Below are positions 58,573 to 64,000 of a DNA stretch of 64,000 bases, piece by piece. This stretch comes from Pogonophryne albipinna (lineage: Eukaryota > Chordata > Actinopteri > Perciformes > Artedidraconidae): positions 13,651,495 to 13,715,494 of the forward strand of contig CM053251.1 of assembly GCA_028583405.1 (NCBI GenBank), read 5' to 3'. Below the pieces are notes generated by a model that was given only the letters and a program-made list of their open reading frames with translations, did not search any database and was not told where the DNA came from. The stretch's first letter is position 1. Each line of letters starts with the position of its first letter. The translations under genes were made by a program, and so were the position numbers.

Positions 58573-59085
58573 CTCGGAGGCTCGGCTCGGAGGCTCGGAG
58601 GCTGCGGGTTTAAGATCTCGAGCACGGACTCACACCAGGTCTGCTCGTCCTGCCTTGGGCTGGAACACGCCCAGGAAGCTATCGATACCCCCGGTTCGTG
58701 CGGGCATTGTGCCCGCTTCACCATCAAGAGCCTCCGCCGACGGCTCGTGCGCCAAGCTAGCCTGTCGGGACGGGACCCCCTCATGTCTGTTGATTCGCCG
58801 GCCGGCAATCGGGACATGGTGGCGTCCGCCGCGGAGATTGAGCCCCGCGCTGTGTCAGGCTGGGGCTCAACAACGGCGGTAGCCGCGGAATAGGAGCCCC
58901 GCGCCGTGTCAGGCTGGGGCCTGGTGGCGGCAAGAGCCGCGAGAGCGGAGCCCCGCGCTGTGTCAAGCTGGGGCTCCCAGCTGGACCTCACCATGGTTCC
59001 ACCCGCGGAGGATGTCCTACAGCTGGATTATATGGAGGAGGATGAAGAGGATGCCTCTGAGTTCCTTCCTTCCTTCCTTCAGATC
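58501..59085 (+). pseudogene. DIRS gag-like ORF fragment
   Basis: One frame runs through this segment with a single TAG at 58891-58893. Counting from 58501, residues 48-70 carry CSSCLGLEHAQ...SCGHC with C48, C51, H56, C67 and C70, the Cys/His signature of fish DIRS gag proteins. The native start is uncertain: the frame has no clear ATG near 58501. The C-terminal part holds three 18-codon repeats (EPRAVSGWG) and an acidic stretch MEEDEEDASEF. The frame joins RT-derived DNA at about 59085, where the rest of gag and most of RT are missing. Confidence 0.7.
58841..58975 (+). repeat. 54-bp in-frame tandem repeat within gag
   Basis: AGCCCCGCGCTGTGTCAGGC recurs at 58841, 58895 and 58949, a period of 54 bp or 18 codons. 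The last unit is partial. The repeats keep the gag frame apart from the stop in the second spacer. Confidence 0.85.
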
Positions 59086-60107
59086 ATGTCTGCGGTTACT
59101 GGGGCTCATGGCGTCAACCGTCCTGGTGGTACGACTGGGACGCTTACACATGAGGGAATTTCAGCGCTGGGTGGCTGCCCTCAGACTGGACCCCGTGCGT
59201 CATGGCGCGCGGAGAGTGATGGTCACTATGAAATGCGTAATGGCACTGCGCCACTGGCTGCACCCAACTTTTCTAGTACGGGGCGTACCTATGGGTGCTG
59301 TCCTATCGCGGAAGGTGGTCACCACAGACGCATGTCTGACGGGCTGGGGGGGTATAAGGTCGACCTGTGAGGGGTCTCTGGAGCAGAGACCTCCAACGGT
59401 CACACATAAATTATCTGGAGCTTTTAGCGGTGTTCCTCACCCTGAAACGCTTTCTGCCTTTTCTCAGAGGACATCATGTCCTCGTGAGGACAGACAACAC
59501 GACCACAATATCGTATATAAACCGCCATGGGGGTTTGCGTTCTCTCCAGTTACACATGCTGGCACGCAAACTGATCTTATGGAGCTGCGGACGTCTCCTC
59601 TCTCTGAGAGCGACGCACGTACCAGGAGTGATGAACCTCGGGGCAGATCTGCTGTCCAGAGGTGCACCACTATATGCAGACTGGACTCTACATCCAATAA
59701 TTGTGAGTCAGCTGTGGGTGCGTTAAGGCCGGGCCGCGGCGGATCTGTTCGCATCAAAAGAAAACGCTCAATGTCAGCTGTTCTTTTCAATGCGCGATTT
59801 AAACGCACCATTAGGCGTGGACGCGCTCGCGCACGCTTGGCCTCCGGTCCTTCTGTACGCGTTCCCACCCCTGGCTCTGATACCCCCAACTCTGGCCAGA
59901 GTGAGAGAACAACGCCACACACTGATCCTAATAGCTCCACACTGGCCTGCAATGTACTGGCTGGCGGAGATATATCAGCTGCTGTGCGGGCAGCCGTGGC
60001 AGCTCCCGCTACGCAGGGACATACTGTCTCAGGCGGGGGGGACGATTTTTCACCCACACCCAGAGCGCTTGGCACTATGGGCCTGGCCCGTGAGTGGTAC
60101 AATCTGA
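59086..60107 (+). pseudogene. DIRS reverse-transcriptase tail and RNase H
   Basis: The segment opens with CLRLLGLMASTVLVV and RGVPMGAVLSRKVVTTDACL, the C-terminal end of a DIRS RT and the first RNase H aspartate. A frameshift in the G run near 59350 moves the homology to a second frame: RSHINYLELLAVFLTLKRFL (catalytic E), VLVRTDNTTTISYINRHGG (D) and NLGADLLSR (D). A TAA at 59727-59729 breaks this frame, which then continues DLFASKENAQC up to a stop at about 60107. The RT palm domain is deleted, so no functional polymerase is possible. The late part overlaps the recombinase ORF in another frame. Confidence 0.8.
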
Positions 60108-61135
60108 ATACAGTGGGGCTCCCTCAGAAGGTGATAAACACTATTCAGAGTGCAAGAGCTTCCTCCACCAGGTCCCTCTATGACTGTAAGTGGAGGGTGT
60201 TTGAGGAGTGGTGCCTTCAAAAAGGACACATCTCTTTTCAATGTCCTGTCGGGGTGATTCTATCATTTCTACAGGACCTGATTGATAAACACAGAGCTTT
60301 CTCTACGATCAAAGTGTACCTGGCTGCTATTGCTGCATGCCATGTGGGCTTTGAGGGAAAGACGGCTAGCCAACATCCCTTGGTCTGCCGTTTTATGAAA
60401 GGGGCTCGCAGGCTCCTCCCTGTTTCCAGGTCACTGGTGCCCTTATGGGACTTGGTAGTGGTTTTAGATGGGCTCACTCGACCTCCATTTGAACCCCTGG
60501 AAGAAGCTGACATGAAACACCTGTCACTGAAGACAGTGTTGTTACTGGCTCTGGCATCTGCCAAGCGAGTCAGTGACATTCATGCGCTCTCTGTACATCC
60601 TTCATGCACTCAGTTTGCCCCGGGGAAAACGAGAGTGTTGCTGAAGCCCAACTCTTCCTTTATACCTAAGGTGGTTGGCTCATGTACCCCCATTGACATT
60701 GAGGCATTTCCTCCGCCACTGTGTTCCTCTGAGGAACAGCAGCCGAATTTGCTGTGCCCAGTCCGTGCTTTACGCACCTATATGGACAGGTCAAAAGAGT
60801 TTCGATGCAATGACCAACTCTTTGTATCCTGGGCTAACCCTCATAAGGGCAAGCCCGTTACCAGGCAACGGCTCTCCCACTGGATTGTGGAAGCGATTGC
60901 TCTGGCTTATACGAGTCAGGGTTTGCAGGCACCAACAGGCCTGCGTGCTCATTCTACTCGTGGACTGGCTACATCCTGGGCTTTGTTCAAGGGTGTTTCC
61001 ATCCAAGACATTTGTGCAGCAGCGAGCTGGTCCTCACCGCTCACTTTTGTCCGCTTTTACAGGCTAGATGTCTCTGCTCCAAGTGTGGCCCGCGCAGTGC
61101 TGGGCCCCGTGTTGAGACAGGGTTCTGCCTGTTAA
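60050..61135 (+). CDS. DIRS tyrosine recombinase (intact-looking)
   Basis: This is the C-terminal half of a 707-codon frame open from 59012. Homology to DIRS recombinases begins near LAREWYNLNTVGLPQKVINT and runs to the stop at 61133-61135. The N-terminal helical DNA-binding part (SARASSTRSLYDCKWRVFEE) is followed by the catalytic core. Numbered on the 707-codon frame, the residues are R519 (ASAKRVSD), H647 and R650 (RAHSTRG), W673 (AASWSS) and nucleophile Y683 (FVRFYRLDV). All expected catalytic positions are present. In the family this enzyme joins a circular cDNA to the genome. The native start is not known; the region upstream of about 60050 overlaps the RNase H frame. Confidence 0.88.
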   Translation, partial: SPTPRALGTMGLAREWYNLNTVGLPQKVINTIQSARASSTRSLYDCKWRVFEEWCLQKGHISFQCPVGVILSFLQDLIDKHRAFSTIKVYLAAIAACHVGFEGKTASQHPLVCRFMKGARRLLPVSRSLVPLWDLVVVLDGLTRPPFEPLEEADMKHLSLKTVLLLALASAKRVSDIHALSVHPSCTQFAPGKTRVLLKPNSSFIPKVVGSCTPIDIEAFPPPLCSSEEQQPNLLCPVRALRTYMDRSKEFRCNDQLFVSWANPHKGKPVTRQRLSHWIVEAIALAYTSQGLQAPTGLRAHSTRGLATSWALFKGVSIQDICAAASWSSPLTFVRFYRLDVSAPSVARAVLGPVLRQGSAC

Positions 61136-61233
61136 GTTCTGGTTGTTTTGGTGATTTTCGAGATAAGCATGTCTAGCAATACGGGAGTTTCAATATCCCA
61201 TAGTGAGACATTGAACGGAGTGTTATGAATGAG

Positions 61234-61537
61234 AACTATAGGTTACTTACGTAACCCCAGTTCTCAGAGTCACATGAAGTGAGATGTCTCACCAGACGGC
61301 CCTTCTTGCTAAGGCGAAGCGAGAAGAGGTGCTTATTTTGAATGACGCTGCGTCGTAGCGCAAGTTACTTAAAGGGTGGGTGGATTCCCTGACGTAGACG
61401 TCAAGATCACCAGCAAATCAGGATTGGCGTAATGAGATTGATGCTTCTGTTTGCATACGCGTTGAGGCGCATCCCATAGTGAGACATCTCACTTCATGTT
61501 ACTCTGAGAACTGGGGTTACGTAAGTAACCTATAGTT
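61234..61537. repeat. 59-bp inverted repeat at the DIRS 3' end
   Basis: The left arm 61234-61292 (AACTATAGGTTACTTACGTA...) and the right arm 61479-61537 (...TACGTAAGTAACCTATAGTT) are complementary at 58 of 59 positions, with 186 bp between. TCCCATAGTGAGACAT also occurs as a direct repeat just before each arm (about 61197 and 61472). DIRS elements carry terminal inverted repeats plus an internal complementary region near the 3' end, and this is the likely equivalent. No matching left-terminal copy was found near 58.1 kb. Confidence 0.85.
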
Positions 61538-61794
61538 ACCATGCCACGGCAACCTCTCATTCCCCTGATTGGTGGAGAGTTGGCCATATAGGCGGAGGTC
61601 CTGGTCACTGACGTCACACTATTTTCAAATCTGTATCAGCGTGTATCAGATCCGTTCCAGCCCCGTTTTTAGAGATTTTGGGTATGGAGGAAAAGAGAGA
61701 GGGTTGTGTTTTCTGACACTTGGTGAGTTCCCTGACACATATTCATGTATAAAAGACGTACAAAGGTGCATTTTGCATGATAGGTCCCCTTTAA

Positions 61795-62214
61795 AAGAAA
61801 AGCCAGCTATACAAACTATCTCTGAGACATAATTCACTGTTTTTACTTGCATGTTAGAATATTTCAAACACTATGAAGAGTCAAAATATCACTACATATT
61901 TCTCATCATTATTGCATCATCAGAGGCAGTTGTTCCACAATATTTGGACATGTTGTGTACCAGTCTTAAGACAACCATGCACAGAGAAAAAGAATATCTG
62001 TTTTTTCAAAAAAATACAACAATAGAAATGATTTTGAATATCATTAAATATCAAACTTTGCATAAAACCATAGATTTTAAGATTATCAACAGGACATCGT
62101 TTTGGTGAATGCATAGGAAGGGGATCTATTTGCGAAAAACAAGCAAGTGTATCTATTTATATAATATCCCTAATAAATATGTTTTGATATGTGTATATAT
62201 ATATTATTATTTTT
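61795..62214. other. AT-rich noncoding stretch
   Basis: About 420 bp after the split MITE, with no recognised gene or repeat. Confidence 0.55.
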
Positions 62215-62505
62215 TGTACGCTGCTATGGACAATCTTGCACTATGTACATTCCCATAGATATTGAAGTGACTGTTATTTTGTATATATTGATTGTTGTGT
62301 TTTATCTTAATGTGTGCATATGGTAAATGTGTCTGTTGATTGTATATATAGAGGATATACATATGTATACATATTTGTATACATATTTGTATTATTGTAT
62401 TATTGTATTTTGTATTCGGGATTGTTGGAAACGTAATTTCGATCTCTCTGTCTACAAACACACAGAAACATGTACATTAAAGTTGACTTTGACTTTTGAC
62501 TATGT
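62215..62505 (+). repeat. probable retrotransposon 3' UTR with TTGACT tail
   Basis: A low-complexity TA-rich stretch runs through GGATTGTTGGAAACGTAATT TCGATCTC and ends ACATTAAAGTTGACTTTGAC followed by TTTTGACT. The AATTTCGATCTC...AAAGTTGACTTTGAC order is typical of a fish non-LTR retrotransposon ending. No coding part is attached. Confidence 0.55.
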
Positions 62506-63715
62506 GCATTGCAGATATGTTTACTGTATACACATACTGTACGTTTTTATGATTGTATGTACTGTTTGTATTTCAATAACAATATGTGTATAATATGTAT
62601 GCATTGGTATATGTGGTATATATATGTTAGTGCTGTTTATCTCAGGACATGTACAGTATGTATGCAGTGAACTCCCTCTCTTAAAACTCGTCATTTGGTT
62701 TGAACCCTTTGTTTTCTGTACTCGTGCCGATGTGATTGTTATGTAAAACAATGCGAGCATTTAAAATATATACATTTCTTCAAAGAAATACAGAAATACA
62801 GACCTTCTTTGAATGTCCTCCCACCAGAAACGTTTCTTGGCCATGCAAAATCTGGCCATAAAAAATCTTCCTAAAACCCCCAACACCAATTACATCCACC
62901 AGTTGTCTATTGTGATGACATAGAAAGAAACAATGCGGCAGAGCCAAACCAAACCTCTCTTTCTCTTAAATGAAAGAAAAAGGAAAAGCAAACCATATCA
63001 AGCACCATTCTGCCTTTTACCTTTACATTTGTACTACTGACATGATTTGTTTTTCTGTTATCTGCTATTATTGTATTGACTCAAAAAGTGTTGAATCTTA
63101 TTGCAACTGTTTATCATTTAACTTTTGGTTTATTCAGTATTTTCACCTAGGAAGTTTACTTTTGAATGATGCAAATATATTCAGTAGAAATCCAGTAGGG
63201 GCTAAACTGTATTTACGAGCCTGTAGAACTCAAACAGCAAATTATCTCCTACAACAGTGGAGTGGATAGCTTCATTTTGATTTTATATTGTGCTTTTGCT
63301 ATGAATAAGATTATACTGCACAAGCAGTGATAGTGTTTTGCAGCTGCAGAGAGGGACCATTTTCAAAGCTTTCTTTGGCGATGCATTCAAGGGCTCTTCA
63401 ATACTCCATAACAGGTTGTTGACAGCTGGAGAGCATTACACTGATGAAATATATTGTCAGAAAGTACAACTCAAAACAAATAAACTGCCGTGAAGAGGAA
63501 GACATGAATTTAGTCGTTTTCTTTGTTTAAAAGCAGAAGACTCATAAATCTGAAATGTCAGAGCATTCTTGAACACATCACTTTGGATTCAAAATGCATT
63601 TGAAGCCTCTGGAATGGTATAATCATGATGATTATGAGAAATGCTGCAAATGCACAACATTGAGTTTTCACTGATATTTTCCAAACTCATTTTTTATCTA
63701 ATTCCCGATAGAAGC
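62506..63715. other. AT-rich noncoding stretch
   Basis: About 1.2 kb, AT-rich, with TA-rich low-complexity runs at the start. No gene or repeat is supported. Confidence 0.55.
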
Positions 63716-63940
63716 CAACCCAGTCTCATGGCATTTCGTGTTCACCAACACAATTTTTAATCTATTGATTTGTGTTCACCAACACGATTTCCTCCTTTTT
63801 TTCGTGTTGCACAGCACGATTTTAAAAGCAATGTATTTCTACTGGTAATGACGCTCATGGAAGCACGGCATTCGTTTGTGTCGGCTGCCCTTAAAGGCAA
63901 TGTGAGCGTCCATTCTCATTGGATAACGGAGAATTGTACA
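63716..63940. repeat. dispersed fish repeat, probably a transposon end
   Basis: ACCCAGTCTCATGGCATTTC followed by GTGTTCACCAACAC, then a second TGTGTTCACCAACACGATTT and TTCGTGTTGCACAGCACGAT. The CCCAGTCTCATGGC start is a frequent repeat terminus in fish. The other end is not seen before the window edge. Confidence 0.5.
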
Positions 63941-64000
63941 TCCGAAAGTAAGTATTCCCCTTACTGTCGATTGATTTTACAGTGATATCTGCACTACTCA

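Larger units (their letters stand above)
58170..61540 (+). mobile_element. DIRS-type tyrosine-recombinase retrotransposon, internally deleted
   Basis: It contains, in order, a leader with a duplicated 186-bp unit, a gag fragment with a Cys/His motif, a short reverse-transcriptase C-terminal remnant with RNase H, a tyrosine recombinase and a 3' inverted-repeat region. This order defines DIRS elements, which integrate through a circular intermediate using the recombinase and leave no target duplication. The limits are approximate: the right limit is set by the end of the inverted repeat (61537), the left one by the GTTAC near 58168-58172. Most of gag and the catalytic RT are deleted near 59085. 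Confidence 0.85.
57882..61794. mobile_element. MITE split by a DIRS retrotransposon
   Basis: TTAAAGGAGACCTATCATGC at 57882-57901 is mirrored at 61775-61794 (reverse TTAAAGGGGACCTATCATGC), one mismatch in 20. The outer arms also share AAATACCAAACAGATCA (left) and CACATATTCATGTATAAAAG (right) with the intact 494-bp relative at 36858-37351. The roughly 3.4-kb interior is a DIRS element, so the DIRS landed inside the older MITE. Confidence 0.8.

Noticed and set aside
58302..58994. 230-codon minus-strand frame over the DIRS gag region
   Set aside because: It is the antisense of gag; its apparent repeats mirror the 54-bp gag repeat and it has no family match I can recognise.
59464..60102. 212-codon minus-strand frame over the RNase H region
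   Set aside because: Antisense shadow of GC-rich DIRS coding sequence.

Overview
The window looks like nuclear DNA of a teleost fish, probably a spiny-rayed (percomorph) species. It is AT-rich with long CA/GT microsatellites. It carries repeat families typical of fish: L2-type LINEs with short tandem-repeat tails, hAT transposons with 8-bp target duplications, TTAAAGG-ended MITEs, a tRNA-derived SINE and a DIRS retrotransposon. Only one host gene can be supported.

Region 1 (1-5.9 kb, + strand): the 3' end of cdh2 (N-cadherin). Part of an intron is followed by a 165-bp exon, a 2.6-kb intron, and the terminal exon with the beta-catenin-binding tail and stop codon. The 3' UTR has several AATAAA signals and is followed by a strongly G-rich block.

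Region 2 (5.9-64 kb): no further host exon is convincing. It behaves like a gene desert downstream of cdh2. Repeat clusters separate long unique-looking AT-rich stretches that could hold regulatory DNA. The main clusters are: (a) 8.9-13.5 kb, a decayed L2 LINE whose 3' tail is split by a 1.6-kb hAT element with a perfect 8-bp duplication, beside an inverted fragment of the same LINE 3' UTR; (b) 13.5-15.6 kb, LINE tails, an orphan coiled-coil coding fragment on the minus strand, a partial MITE and an internally deleted LINE piece; (c) 29.9-31.05 kb, a hAT element with two other repeats inside it; (d) 43.5-45.9 kb, a SINE, a MITE and another MITE holding a LINE tail and a further MITE; (e) 51.4-53.6 kb (- strand), a 5'-truncated L2 LINE with an uninterrupted 658-codon reverse-transcriptase ORF; (f) 56.7-57.3 kb, the 3' end of another LINE; (g) 57.9-61.8 kb, a DIRS element inserted in a MITE. 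The DIRS copy has lost most of its gag and reverse transcriptase but keeps an intact-looking tyrosine recombinase.

The genes do not form an operon or pathway. The biological interest lies in the regulatory end of cdh2 and in the layered insertion history of the repeats. No CRISPR array, rRNA gene or convincing tRNA gene was seen.
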